DNA of 64,000 nucleotides from NCBI RefSeq assembly GCF_017599325.1, contig NZ_JAGFVM010000031.1, positions 1-64,000 on the forward strand, given 5' to 3'. Position 1 is the first letter of the stretch. Each line of letters opens with the position of its first letter. The stretch is from Marinilactibacillus kalidii. GTDB lineage: Bacteria; Bacillota; Bacilli; Lactobacillales; Carnobacteriaceae_A. Positions 53,171 to 63,300 of this stretch are shown here, piece after piece. The notes under the pieces are model-generated. The model ran no database searches, was not told the DNA's origin, and saw nothing but the letters and a program-made list of their open reading frames with translations. The position numbers were made by a program, and so were the translations under genes.

Positions 53171-55060
53171 TTGGTACGAATTCCAGAAGAAACCATTACG
53201 CGGATTAGAGAAGCGTCCGATATCGTTGATGTTGTTTCACAGTATGTTCAATTAAAGAAATCAGGGCAAAATCACTTTGCTCATTGTCCCTTTCACGATG
53301 ACAAGACACCTTCGTTTTCAGTTAATGAAAAGAAACAAATCTTCCACTGCTTCAGTTGCGGTAGAGGGGGGAATGTTTTTTCTTTTTTACAGGAAATCGA
53401 AGGTGTATCTTTTCCAGAAGCTGTTATAAAGTCTGCTGAGATAGCTGAAGTTGAGATAGACGAAAAACTTGTAGAACAGACCTATCAGTCTCGACCGAGT
53501 GGAGACAGTCGCTATGGGAAATTGCTTGAAATCAACGAGAAGACTCAAGCTTTTTATCACCATGTTTTGATGAATACGCAGGTTGGTGAGGCGGCATACG
53601 ATTATTTAATAGCCCGAGGAATGACGAAAGAAACCATTGAAGAATTCAAACTTGGATTTTCACCGCCACAAAGAAATGCTCTAAAACTCTATTTGGATAA
53701 TCAAGAAGAACTAGATCAATCTTTGTTCCCACAAACAGGCTTATTTTCTGATCGTGATGACGGACAATTGCTTGATCGGTTTTCTGGGCGAATACTTTTT
53801 CCTATTAGAGATGATAAAGGAAATACGGTTGCTTTTTCAGGAAGGATTTTTGAAGATCCTAATAGGGAAACAACCGGAGACAAACCTTTTCATTCTGCTA
53901 AGTATGTTAATAGTCCGGAGACAGAACTATTTAATAAGAGACGTGTGCTGTTCAATTATGATAAAGCTAGGGCAAGTATCCGACGAGAAGGTGAAGTTTA
54001 TCTTTTTGAAGGGTTTATGGACGTTATATCTTCTTGGCAAGCAGGGATTAAAAATGGTATTGCTTCGATGGGCACCAGTTTAACCAATGAGCAAGTTCAA
54101 TTAATGGACAGAGTAACTAATAAAGTGGTTATAGCTTATGATGGTGACCAAGCCGGTTTAGATGCGACCAAACGAGCAACCGAGTATTTTTTAGATCAGA
54201 CCCATTTTGATATCGACATTGCGAGTTTTCCAGAAAAATTAGATCCTGATGATTATATTAAATCTAGAGGTAAAGAAGCTTATAATGAATTTCTGATCCA
54301 CGGACGAGATACGTTCATGAGTTTTTTGATGAAATACTTTAGAGCGGGTTTGAATTTAAAGAATGAAAGTGAACGTTTAGCTTATATCGAAAAGGTTTTG
54401 AAAGAGATGACGGTTGTCAGCTCTCCAGTCGAAAGAGAACTATACTTTAATCAGCTCGCTTCGGAATTTGATGTTTCTCAGGATACGTTGAAAGAACAAT
54501 TCCAACAGTATCTTATGGAAACGCAAAAGAACCGAACGAAAGAACTTAAGCAACGTCAGGAAGAAAGACAGGCTGAAAACAAAGCACCTGCTGTTTCAAG
54601 ACAAAATAGAGTGAAAAGAACCACGACCGAGCAAGCCGAAAAGATGTTGTTAAATAGACTTTTCTATCATGATGAGGTATGGTATACATTACAAGGCTTA
54701 TCTTATGAATTTTCCTTTCCGGATGAGCATTATCAGATACTCTATTTGTTGTATGAATCTTATTTTAAAGATAAAGGTGAGCACAATGTTGAAGCTTTTC
54801 TGGATTTTATAAAAGATCCAGAACATAAGAAAAAAGCTACCGAAATTTTTTGGATGGACCTTGGAGAAGAACTTGTTCCAGGTGAGATTGAAGATTATAT
54901 TGACATGCTGTCAAATCGTTCGCCGCTCGTTACAAAGCTTGAATCTAAACGTGAAGAATTAAAAGCTGCTGAACGAAGTGGCGACAAACAAAAGCAAACA
55001 TCGCTTACTATTGAAATCATTAATTTAAATCGTCAGCTAAAAGCTGCGAAAGAAGCGTAA
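53171..55060 (+). CDS. dnaG: DNA primase
   Basis: A 629-aa primase from TTG 53171 (GGGGAGG upstream). The zinc-binding domain has C39, H42, C60 and C63 (CPFHDDKTPSF and HCFSCGRGG). The TOPRIM core shows VYLFEGFMDVISSWQAGI and VIAYDGDQAGLDAT, and the C-terminal region (about 460-629) forms the helicase-interaction domain. It makes RNA primers for both strands. sigA begins 20 bases later, the usual macromolecular-synthesis pairing dnaG-sigA, with rpsU some 12 kb away. Confidence 0.96.
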   Translation: MVRIPEETITRIREASDIVDVVSQYVQLKKSGQNHFAHCPFHDDKTPSFSVNEKKQIFHCFSCGRGGNVFSFLQEIEGVSFPEAVIKSAEIAEVEIDEKLVEQTYQSRPSGDSRYGKLLEINEKTQAFYHHVLMNTQVGEAAYDYLIARGMTKETIEEFKLGFSPPQRNALKLYLDNQEELDQSLFPQTGLFSDRDDGQLLDRFSGRILFPIRDDKGNTVAFSGRIFEDPNRETTGDKPFHSAKYVNSPETELFNKRRVLFNYDKARASIRREGEVYLFEGFMDVISSWQAGIKNGIASMGTSLTNEQVQLMDRVTNKVVIAYDGDQAGLDATKRATEYFLDQTHFDIDIASFPEKLDPDDYIKSRGKEAYNEFLIHGRDTFMSFLMKYFRAGLNLKNESERLAYIEKVLKEMTVVSSPVERELYFNQLASEFDVSQDTLKEQFQQYLMETQKNRTKELKQRQEERQAENKAPAVSRQNRVKRTTTEQAEKMLLNRLFYHDEVWYTLQGLSYEFSFPDEHYQILYLLYESYFKDKGEHNVEAFLDFIKDPEHKKKATEIFWMDLGEELVPGEIEDYIDMLSNRSPLVTKLESKREELKAAERSGDKQKQTSLTIEIINLNRQLKAAKEA

Positions 55061-55080
55061 AGCAGGAGGCATAAACCTAT

Positions 55081-56214
55081 ATGGCCAAAAAAAGTGAAAA
55101 AGTAAAAGCTACACCGAACAAAGCATATGATGCTGCTGTAAAAAGTCTGATTAAAGATACAAAAAAGAAAATGGATCAAACGATTTCTTATGTTGAATTA
55201 ACAGATAAATTAGCTGAACCATTTGAGTTAGAAAAAAATCAAATGGAAGAACTAATCCAAAAAATCGAAGACGAAGGAATCGGTGTCGTTGACGAGGACG
55301 GTAATCCACTAGCCAAACAACTTGATAAAGAAGAAGAAGTTGTTGAAGAAGCTAAAAAAGAAGAAATGATTGCACCGCCAGGTGTTAAAATCAATGATCC
55401 TGTGAGAATGTATCTTAAAGAAATAGGTCGAGTAGATTTGTTAAGTGCCAAAGAAGAAATCGCATTGGCTAAACGTATCGAAACTGGAGATATCATCGCT
55501 AAACAAGAATTAGCAGAAGCCAACTTACGACTTGTTGTATCAATTGCAAAACGTTATGTTGGTAGAGGAATGAGCTTCTTAGACTTGATTCAAGAAGGTA
55601 ACATGGGCTTAATGAAAGCTGTTGAGAAATTCGATTATGAAAAAGGATTCAAATTCTCAACTTACGCAACTTGGTGGATTCGTCAGGCAATAACCCGTGC
55701 TATCGCCGATCAAGCTAGAACGATTCGTATCCCGGTTCACATGGTAGAAACCATCAATAAACTGGTTCGTATTCAACGTCAATTACTTCAAGATTTAGGT
55801 AGAGAACCAACACCAGAAGAAATCGGTGCTGAGATGGATCTTCCAACTGAAAAAGTTAGAGATATCTTGAAGATTTCACAAGAACCTGTTTCACTTGAGA
55901 CACCTATTGGTGAAGAAGATGATTCACACCTAGGTGATTTCATCGAAGATAATGATGCAACGAGCCCTTCAGATAATGCTGCTTATGAATTATTGAAAAG
56001 TGAGCTTGAAGATGTACTAGACACGCTTACTGATCGTGAAGAAAATGTATTGAGACTACGTTTTGGTCTTGACGATGGACGTCAGAGAACATTAGAAGAT
56101 GTTGGCAAAGTATTTGGCGTTACAAGAGAACGAATCAGACAGATTGAAGCAAAAGCTTTAAGAAAATTGCGTCATCCTAGTCGTTCTAAACAATTAAAAG
56201 ACTTTTTAGAGTAG
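55081..56214 (+). CDS. sigA: primary sigma factor SigA (RpoD)
   Basis: A 377-aa housekeeping sigma-70. Region 1.1 (about 1-85) is lysine/glutamate rich. Region 1.2 begins near [16 protein letters not shown]; region 2 includes [18 protein letters not shown] and the -10 recognising [15 protein letters not shown]; region 4.2 is [26 protein letters not shown] precedes ATG. The consensus TTGACA/TATAAT promoters seen across this window fit its recognition regions. Confidence 0.97.
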   Translation: MAKKSEKVKATPNKAYDAAVKSLIKDTKKKMDQTISYVELTDKLAEPFELEKNQMEELIQKIEDEGIGVVDEDGNPLAKQLDKEEEVVEEAKKEEMIAPPGVKINDPVRMYLKEIGRVDLLSAKEEIALAKRIETGDIIAKQELAEANLRLVVSIAKRYVGRGMSFLDLIQEGNMGLMKAVEKFDYEKGFKFSTYATWWIRQAITRAIADQARTIRIPVHMVETINKLVRIQRQLLQDLGREPTPEEIGAEMDLPTEKVRDILKISQEPVSLETPIGEEDDSHLGDFIEDNDATSPSDNAAYELLKSELEDVLDTLTDREENVLRLRFGLDDGRQRTLEDVGKVFGVTRERIRQIEAKALRKLRHPSRSKQLKDFLE

Positions 56215-56226
56215 TCTATACTGATT

Positions 56227-56266
56227 AAAGATAGAAAACATTAATGGATGTTTTCTATCTTTTTTA
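56227..56266 (+). terminator. terminator after sigA
   Basis: AAGATAGAAAACAT/ATGTTTTCTATCTT perfect stem followed by TTTT. Confidence 0.88.
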
Positions 56267-56295
56267 CTTGATTTCATTTTATTATGCGTTTGCTT

Positions 56296-56324
56296 TTGTA
56301 ATACGTGCGGATATTTGGTATAAT
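56296..56324 (+). promoter_or_regulatory. rplY promoter
   Basis: TTGTAA (56296-56301), 17 bases, TATAAT (56319-56324) with an extended -10 TGG. Confidence 0.8.
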
Positions 56325-56390
56325 ACTTATGTTAATGCATAGAAATATAATAAGTTAATTACTTATAATATAATTTGGAGAGTGAAATAA

Positions 56391-57011
56391 ATGAAATTAT
56401 CAGCTACTAAACGTACTGAAACAGGTACATCAGCATCAAAGAAAGCAAGAAATGAAGGAAAAGTACCAGCAGCAATCTACGGTAAAGATGTAGACACTGT
56501 TTCTGTATTGCTTAACCAAAAAGAATTAGAAGATACTTTACGCGAAGTTGGATCTAACGGTGTTTTCGAAGTAGACGTTGAAGGTAAAACTTACCAAGTA
56601 TTCGTTAAAGAACAAAAAACTGCAGCAATCAAACCAATTCTATTCCATGTTGACTTACTTGCCTTTACTAAAGGTCAAAAAGTTACTATGTCTATTCCAG
56701 TATACGTTACTGGTGAAGAAGAAATTGATGAAGGTTATGTTTCTCAATCACTTTCTGAACTAGAAGTTGAAGTAGCACCTGCTGAAGCACCTTCTGAATA
56801 TACTGTAGATGTTTCTAAATTGACTATCGGTGATAGCGTATCAGCTAGCGATATCAAATTAGATGCTGAAACTACTTTATTAACTGATCCTGATTCTACT
56901 GTTGTATCTATCTCAGCACCTGATGCTGTTGAAGAAGAAACAACTGAAACTTCAGACGAAATGCCTGAACCAGAAGTTATTGGTGAAACAAAAGAAGAAG
57001 ACGCTGAGTAA
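56391..57011 (+). CDS. rplY: 50S ribosomal protein L25/general stress protein Ctc
   Basis: A 206-aa Ctc-type L25 that binds 5S rRNA. The N-terminal L25 domain (about 1-90: SASKKARNEGKVPAAIYGKD, IKPILFHVDLLAF) is followed by the TL5-like beta domain (about 95-185) and a glutamate-rich tail. Ctc proteins are often stress induced; here the promoter is SigA-like with an extended -10, so strong constitutive expression is more likely. GGAGAG precedes the ATG. It is monocistronic. Confidence 0.95.
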   Translation: MKLSATKRTETGTSASKKARNEGKVPAAIYGKDVDTVSVLLNQKELEDTLREVGSNGVFEVDVEGKTYQVFVKEQKTAAIKPILFHVDLLAFTKGQKVTMSIPVYVTGEEEIDEGYVSQSLSELEVEVAPAEAPSEYTVDVSKLTIGDSVSASDIKLDAETTLLTDPDSTVVSISAPDAVEEETTETSDEMPEPEVIGETKEEDAE

Positions 57012-57037
57012 TCTTTTTTTAAAAATGACAATGAGTA

Positions 57038-57078
57038 GCCTACAAGTGGTTTATAACCTCTTGTGGGTTTCTTTTTTT
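57038..57078 (+). terminator. terminator after rplY
   Basis: CCTACAAGTGGT/ACCTCTTGTGGG imperfect stem, then TTTCTTTTTTT. Confidence 0.8.
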
Positions 57079-57146
57079 GATAATCGTTTTTTTAATCTAC
57101 ATAACCTGTTAAACTAATAGGTATAAGAAATCAAAAGAGGTGCATC

Positions 57147-57848
57147 ATGGAATCCATACAATTATCAAAACGCTTAAAGCGCGTAGCTTCTTATATTCCC
57201 AACAATGCAAGGCTAGCAGATATCGGCTCTGATCATGCTTATTTACCGTGCTCATTAGCGTTAAAAGGTGACCTCGAGTTTGCCATCGCTGGTGAAGTTG
57301 TTAAAGGACCTTATGATAAAGCATTAAACGAAGTACAGTCTAGAAATCTTGAAGAAGTCATTGAGGTTCGTTTTGGGGACGGTTTGGAAGTGATTGAATC
57401 AAGCGATCATATCGATACTATAACGATTTGCGGTATGGGTGGTGCTTTGATTAGAGATATCCTGACTAGAGGACTTTCCTTAAATAAATTAAACCGTACT
57501 GAAACACTAATCTTACAACCGAATGTTGGCGAGAAAACACTTAGAACATTTTTAATGAGCGAGCAGTATAAGATTGTTGCCGAGGAAATTATCGAAGAGA
57601 ATGATAAAATCTACGAAATCATTGTAGCCATTCCAGTTGAAGAAGACATAGTGTATTCAGATCATGCCTTAACTTTCGGTCCTTACCTTTCTGAACAGTC
57701 ATCTGATACGTTCAAGAAAAAATGGGAACAGGTTTTAGATAAATTGGCATACGTTAAAAATCAAATGAATAAATCACAACATCCTGACGAAAGAAAACTA
57801 GAGAAAATCAATCAGGAAATTGAACATATTAAGGAGACGATTCAGTGA
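57147..57848 (+). CDS. trmK: tRNA (adenine-22-N1)-methyltransferase TrmK
   Basis: A 233-aa SAM enzyme that makes m1A22 in tRNA, most in tRNA(Ser) and tRNA(Tyr). The SAM site is LADIGSDHAYLPCSLAL, followed by RFGDGLEVI and the family block TICGMGGALIRDIL; the C-terminal part (about 170-233) is the helical coiled-coil tail. AGAGGTG precedes the ATG. The stop overlaps the GTG start of yqfO (GTGA), so both are translationally coupled, as in B. subtilis yqfN-yqfO. Confidence 0.93.
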   Translation: MESIQLSKRLKRVASYIPNNARLADIGSDHAYLPCSLALKGDLEFAIAGEVVKGPYDKALNEVQSRNLEEVIEVRFGDGLEVIESSDHIDTITICGMGGALIRDILTRGLSLNKLNRTETLILQPNVGEKTLRTFLMSEQYKIVAEEIIEENDKIYEIIVAIPVEEDIVYSDHALTFGPYLSEQSSDTFKKKWEQVLDKLAYVKNQMNKSQHPDERKLEKINQEIEHIKETIQ

Positions 57849-58963
57849 ATCAGATAACAGTTAATGACCTGGTTGAAAAGATTGAACGGTTTGCTCCACC
57901 TTATTTAGCAGAAGATTGGGATCCTATCGGTTTATCTTTTGGATCAAAAGATAAACTAGTAAAAAAAGTTATGCTCGCTTTAGATGTGGATGCGACAACT
58001 ATCCAAGAGGCCAAAGAAAATCATGTTGATTTGATTTTTACACATCATCCAGCTGTTTTTAAAGCACCTAAATTATTGAACAGCGATGATACTCGACGTC
58101 AAGACTATATCGAACTGATCAAGTCAGATATTGCCGTGTATTCCGCTCATACTAACATTGATGCAGCGGAAAATGGTATGAGTGACTGGTTAGCAGATGC
58201 TTTGTCTTTTCCTGAGAATCGTTCGATTGTTTCAACAATTCGAGAAGAATTTTATAAAAAAATTGCTGTGTACGTTCCAGTAGAAGCTGCTGAGAAGCTG
58301 AGAACGGCTATGCACGAGGCTGGGGCTGGAGAAGTAGGTCAATATAACGACGTATCTTACGATATGTTAGGTGTGGGGCATTTTACACCTAGTGATGGTG
58401 CCCACCCAGATCGAGGAGAAGTTGGCGAATCTGAAACAGTAGAAGAACTCAGAATCGAAATGCTGTTTCCAGAATCGATAAGAGACCGTGTCATCCAATC
58501 TATTTTAACCAACCACCCATACGAAGAACCTGTTTATGATTTATATACGATTGAAAATCAGAAAAAAGCTTATGGGTTTGGTAGAATTGCTCCAGTAGAA
58601 ACAACAACAGAAGAGATGATTACGCAATTAAAAGAGACATTTAACTTATCGCATTTAAGATATGCTGGGCAAACGTCTTCTCGTATTCATAAGAAAGTAG
58701 CGATTTTTGGGGGATCGGGTGAAAATTATTATAAAGAGGCTTTAGCTCAAGGTGCAACTTTGTTCATTACCGGTGATGTGTCTTACCATGGTGCACAAGA
58801 TATGCTGAGAGATGGTATGGATGTTATCGATCCTGGTCACTTTATTGAATCTATTTTTGTTCCTAAAATGAAAGAACAATTAAATCAATGGAAAAATTTA
58901 CACCAATGGGACTTAGAGATTTTAGAAGCCCGTTTGCAAAAAGACGTTTTTAAATTCAGTTAA
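57845..58963 (+). CDS. yqfO: Nif3/YqfO dinuclear metal-centre protein
   Basis: A 372-aa protein of the NIF3 superfamily (annotated sometimes as GTP cyclohydrolase 1 type 2). The two halves of the metal site are LIFTHHPAVFKAPK with VYSAHTNIDAAENGMSDWLA, and FITGDVSYHGAQDM with DPGHFIES. Between them sits the PII/CutA-like insert (about 125-235) of long YqfO proteins. Exact function is unsettled. GTG 57845 overlaps the trmK stop. Confidence 0.93.
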   Translation: MNQITVNDLVEKIERFAPPYLAEDWDPIGLSFGSKDKLVKKVMLALDVDATTIQEAKENHVDLIFTHHPAVFKAPKLLNSDDTRRQDYIELIKSDIAVYSAHTNIDAAENGMSDWLADALSFPENRSIVSTIREEFYKKIAVYVPVEAAEKLRTAMHEAGAGEVGQYNDVSYDMLGVGHFTPSDGAHPDRGEVGESETVEELRIEMLFPESIRDRVIQSILTNHPYEEPVYDLYTIENQKKAYGFGRIAPVETTTEEMITQLKETFNLSHLRYAGQTSSRIHKKVAIFGGSGENYYKEALAQGATLFITGDVSYHGAQDMLRDGMDVIDPGHFIESIFVPKMKEQLNQWKNLHQWDLEILEARLQKDVFKFS

Positions 58964-59029
58964 AAACCAGAAAATCGTTTCAATTTAGTGTAAAATAAAA
59001 CGTATCATTAAAGTGGAGGAATAAACATT

Positions 59030-60259
59030 ATGCATAAAAATTTAGTCGAACGTTTCGTGAAATACGTAAAAATCAATACGCGCTCTGATGAGTCTAGTAC
59101 AACTGTTCCATCAACACAGTCACAAGTAGATTTTGCCAAACTATTAATGGATGACTTGCGCGAGATTGGTTTGAGCGAGATTGATTACAATGAAAAAAAT
59201 GGATTCGTTACAGCAACATTACCTTCTAATATTGAAGCAGACGTGCCAACTGCTGGTTTTATTGCACATATGGATACGGCGGACTTTAATGCTGAAAATA
59301 TTCAACCCCAATTTCATGAAAATTATAATGGTGAAGAAATTATTTTAAACAAAGAAAAATCAATTGTTTTGTCTCCAAAAGATTTCCCTAATATGAAAAA
59401 CTATGTAGGACAAACGCTGATTACGACTGACGGAAACACGTTACTAGGTTCAGATGATAAGTCTGGTATCGTTGAAGTCATTAGTGCAGTAGAATATTTG
59501 ATCAGTAATCCAGACATTAAACACGGTAAAGTAAGAGTCGCTTTTGGACCAGATGAGGAAATCGGCGTAGGCGCTGATTTATTTGATACAGACCACTTTA
59601 ATGCAGATTTTGCTTATACTGTAGATGGTGGACCCGTTGGAGAATTGGAATATGAGAGCTTTAATGCTGCTTCTGCAGTTATCTCTATCCAAGGTAAAAA
59701 TGTTCACCCAGGAACTGCAAAAGATACAATGATCAATGCGTTAAAATTAGCAGTGGAACTGGATAGCCTTTTACCTGAACAAGAAGTACCTGAGAAAACG
59801 GATGGCAGAGAGGGGTTTTATCATCTGTTAGGTTTGAATGGAACCGTTGAAGAAGCAAAAATGGAGTATATCATTCGTGACCATAGCCGTGAACTGTTTG
59901 AAGATAAGAAAAAAACAATTTCGGCTATTGTTGAGCAACTAAATAATCGTTTCGATCAAGAAAGAATTACATTAACGTTAAAAGATCAGTACTATAATAT
60001 GAGAGAAATTATTGAAAAAGATATGCGTTCAGTAGAAGTTGCTGATCAAGCCATGCGTAATCTTGATATTGAACCAGATGTTAAACCAATCAGAGGCGGA
60101 ACCGACGGCTCTAAAATCTCATTTATGGGCTTGCCGACACCTAATTTGTTTGCTGGTGGCGAAAACTTCCATGGTCGCTATGAATTTGTAGCAGTTGAAA
60201 GTATGGAAAAAGCTACAGACGTTATTATTGAAATTATCAAACTGACAGGTCAAGCATAA
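59030..60259 (+). CDS. pepT: peptidase T (tripeptidase)
   Basis: A 409-aa M20B zinc aminopeptidase that frees the N-terminal residue of tripeptides in the cytosol. Motifs: FIAHMDTADFNAENI (first zinc His and Asp), LLGSDDKSGI (bridging Asp), FGPDEEIGVGAD (catalytic Glu pair), TVDGGPVGELEYESF and the C-terminal RGGTDGSKISFMGLPTPNLF. All expected residues are present. GTGGAGG precedes the ATG. A single gene with its own terminator, common in peptide-using lactic acid bacteria. Confidence 0.96.
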   Translation: MHKNLVERFVKYVKINTRSDESSTTVPSTQSQVDFAKLLMDDLREIGLSEIDYNEKNGFVTATLPSNIEADVPTAGFIAHMDTADFNAENIQPQFHENYNGEEIILNKEKSIVLSPKDFPNMKNYVGQTLITTDGNTLLGSDDKSGIVEVISAVEYLISNPDIKHGKVRVAFGPDEEIGVGADLFDTDHFNADFAYTVDGGPVGELEYESFNAASAVISIQGKNVHPGTAKDTMINALKLAVELDSLLPEQEVPEKTDGREGFYHLLGLNGTVEEAKMEYIIRDHSRELFEDKKKTISAIVEQLNNRFDQERITLTLKDQYYNMREIIEKDMRSVEVADQAMRNLDIEPDVKPIRGGTDGSKISFMGLPTPNLFAGGENFHGRYEFVAVESMEKATDVIIEIIKLTGQA

Positions 60260-60268
60260 TAGGATAAA

Positions 60269-60308
60269 AAAGATGGATATCTCGACTAGATATCTGTCTT
60301 TCTTTTTT
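60269..60308 (+). terminator. terminator after pepT
   Basis: AAGATGGATATCT/AGATATCTGTCTT stem with one mismatch, then TCTTTTTT. Confidence 0.75.
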
Positions 60309-60337
60309 CACAGTTAACCTTTAAAAGGAGTGAATAG

Positions 60338-63300
60338 ATGAGTTTACAATTTGTGATTGGCCGTGCAGACACGGAAAAAGAGTCAGCGCTCATTAAAGAA
60401 ATGAACCAGCTAATCAACCAAGATAATCAAGCTCAAGTCTTTTATCTCGTGCCAGACCATATTAAATTTGAAACAGAAATCAACGTACTTAAACAATTGA
60501 AAGACATACAAGACGATTCAAAAGCTTATACGGGTATGATCAACCTTCAAGTGTTTAGTTTCAGTCGTCTTGCTTGGTATTACCTTCAAGACACTGCCAT
60601 CTATAATCAGACACAATTGACGGAAACAGGGCTGACGATGCTTGTCAAAAAACTTGTCAAAGACTATGAGTCTGCATTGAGTATATTTCGAGGAGAAAGT
60701 GCGCAGCAAGGCTTTATTGAAAAATTGACGACTTTATTTATGGAGATGAGAAATGGTCGTATCAATCTGACCGATTTAGAACAACTGACGAATACTGAGC
60801 TTGAACAGTCGTTAGGCGGGAATGATTTCTCTCAAAAAATTGCTGATATTCAATTGCTTTACCAAGCATTTAACGAGCAGTTGATCAATCAATACATCGA
60901 AAAAGAAGATATATTGGCGGCTTTGATTGAAGCACTACAAAAAAAGAATTTATCTCAAACGACCATCTATATCAACCATTATCAAAGTTTCTCTGCTCAA
61001 GAACAAGCGCTGATTATCGAATTGGTTCGTCATTGCAAAGATGTCCATGTAGCATTAGTCCTTGATCAAAAATTTGCTGTTGAACCACCGTTATTAACTC
61101 ATTTTTTCTATGAAACCGGGATGACTTACTATCGTTTATATCAGCTTGCCTTACAAGAACATTTACCAGTTTTAAATGACCAAATCATTTCTGATGTTAA
61201 TTCTGAAAGGTGTCAACCACTAAACGATCTAGCACAATTTTGGATCGATAGTTCTACTGGTCCTATGAACCCTGCTACTCAAATGGATCTTTCTATGGAT
61301 GAATGCATAGAAATCTGGAGTGCTGAAACGAAGCAAGCAGAGATTCTGCATGTTAGTAACAAAATTAGGAAGATGGTCACAGAAGAAGGCTATCGCTATA
61401 AAGATATAATGATCATGAGTAGAGATATCGATGCGTATAAGACGGTCATTGAGCCGTTATTTCAACAAAATGAACTAGCGTTATTTATCGATGAACCAGA
61501 TGCAATGTCTGGACATCCACTGGTTGAGCTGATACAAAGTTTATTACTGATTTCAAAAAGACATTGGCGATATGAAGATGTCATGCGGTTTCTTAGGACA
61601 GAATTATTCGTTCCACACCTGAGCGATCAATCCTTACCAAAAGAGCTAGGTACCAGATTAACTTATTTACAAGAGGCACATGCTGAATGGCGTACAAAAG
61701 TAGACTTAACCGAAAATGTAATATTAGCTTATGGCTATGAAGGTTCTGCTTGGACAAGAGATCAAGAATGGATTTATGCGCGTTATCAAATTGAGGATAT
61801 GAATGAGCAATTTGATAACGATAAACAAATACAAGCCACTGCTAATCAGGTTAGAACAGTGATTAGAGAAACGCTCTTGCCTTTTTTTAAGAAAATAAAA
61901 AAAGCAACGACTAATCGTGATGCTGCAAGACTGCTCTATCAGTTTTTAAATCAACACAGCGTAGATGATCAAATCGTCTTTTGGAGAGACCAGGCTTTAG
62001 CTGCCGGCGACCTAGTTGAAGCAAGAAAGCATGAACAAGTTTGGGAGACATTTATCAATATGTTAGACGAATTCGTCGATGTCTTAGGTGATGAGCCGTG
62101 GTCAATGGATGACTTTCTAGCTATTTTAGAAACTGGTTTCGAGCAAGCAAAGTATAGTATTGTTCCACCAAGTATTGACCAAGTGATCTTTACGAGTTTT
62201 GATAAAGTACGCGCAAGTACAAAGAAAGTAGTTTTTATCGTTGGGTTAACTGATCAACTATTACCCTTGAATCGCGAAAATGATTCTATTTTAACAGATG
62301 AAGACCGAGAGAAAATACAAACAGTCTTACCTTTAGATCGCTTTTTAGCGCCGACTACAGAGTCAGTCATGGCATCGGAACCATTATCAGCTTATATGGC
62401 TTTTAGAAATGCTTCTGATAAATTGATTTTTTCATATCCGGTCAAGCAAGAGGGTAATGGAAATCATCGCATTAGTCCTTATATAAAAAGAATTGCTGAT
62501 CACCTTTCTATTACGGTGCAACCTAAATTAGCAGATAGTCATCTCGTTCTCGACCAATCACTTGATACGATTCTTTCATTTATTGGTTCAAGGAAACAGT
62601 CTATCGGTCAATTGAATACCATCTTAAGAGAAGGTATTGATCAAGATCTTTTACCGCATACCTTTTGGCTCAGTCTATTTGAACAATTGAGAGATAAAGA
62701 TAACTTTTTTGAAAATAGAGTATTTCACAGTCTTGAACGTAAAAATATTCCTGTACCGCTTACAAATGATTTAGCTGAACAGCTATATGGCAAAGATCTA
62801 TATTTGTCTGTCTCTCAATTAGAGAGCTTTTATTTAGATCCATACAGTCATTTCTTGCAGTATGGCCTTCGACTTAAGGAACGTTCCATTCAAGAATTAA
62901 CGCCGACGGAAACAGGGAACTTTTTTCATGATGCATTAGATCAATTATTTAAGCTGATTGTTTCTAAGGACTTAAGTGTGCAGTCACTGGATGATGAAAT
63001 GCTTCGGAAGTTAACAGATGAAGTTCTCAATAATCTTTATGAAAAAAATCAGTTTCGTTTGTTATCCATGTCAAACCGAATGAAGTTTATTCGAGATCAA
63101 CTTGGAAAAACCGTTAAACGAATGATGTGGGCAATTACTAATCAAAGTAAGCGTAGTAAGTCTACGCCTCAAAAATCAGAAGTTCTTTTTGGAAGAATTG
63201 GTCAAGCGAACGGCATACCAGGACTTGCATTTCCATTAAATAATGGTGGACAGATTCACGTACGAGGTAAAATTGACCGTTTAGATACAATGGAGATTGA

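Noticed and set aside
52999-53208. Hydrophobic 69-aa ORF between niaX and dnaG
   Set aside because: It runs through the niaX terminator and overlaps dnaG, without a good ribosome binding site; hydrophobicity follows from AT-richness.
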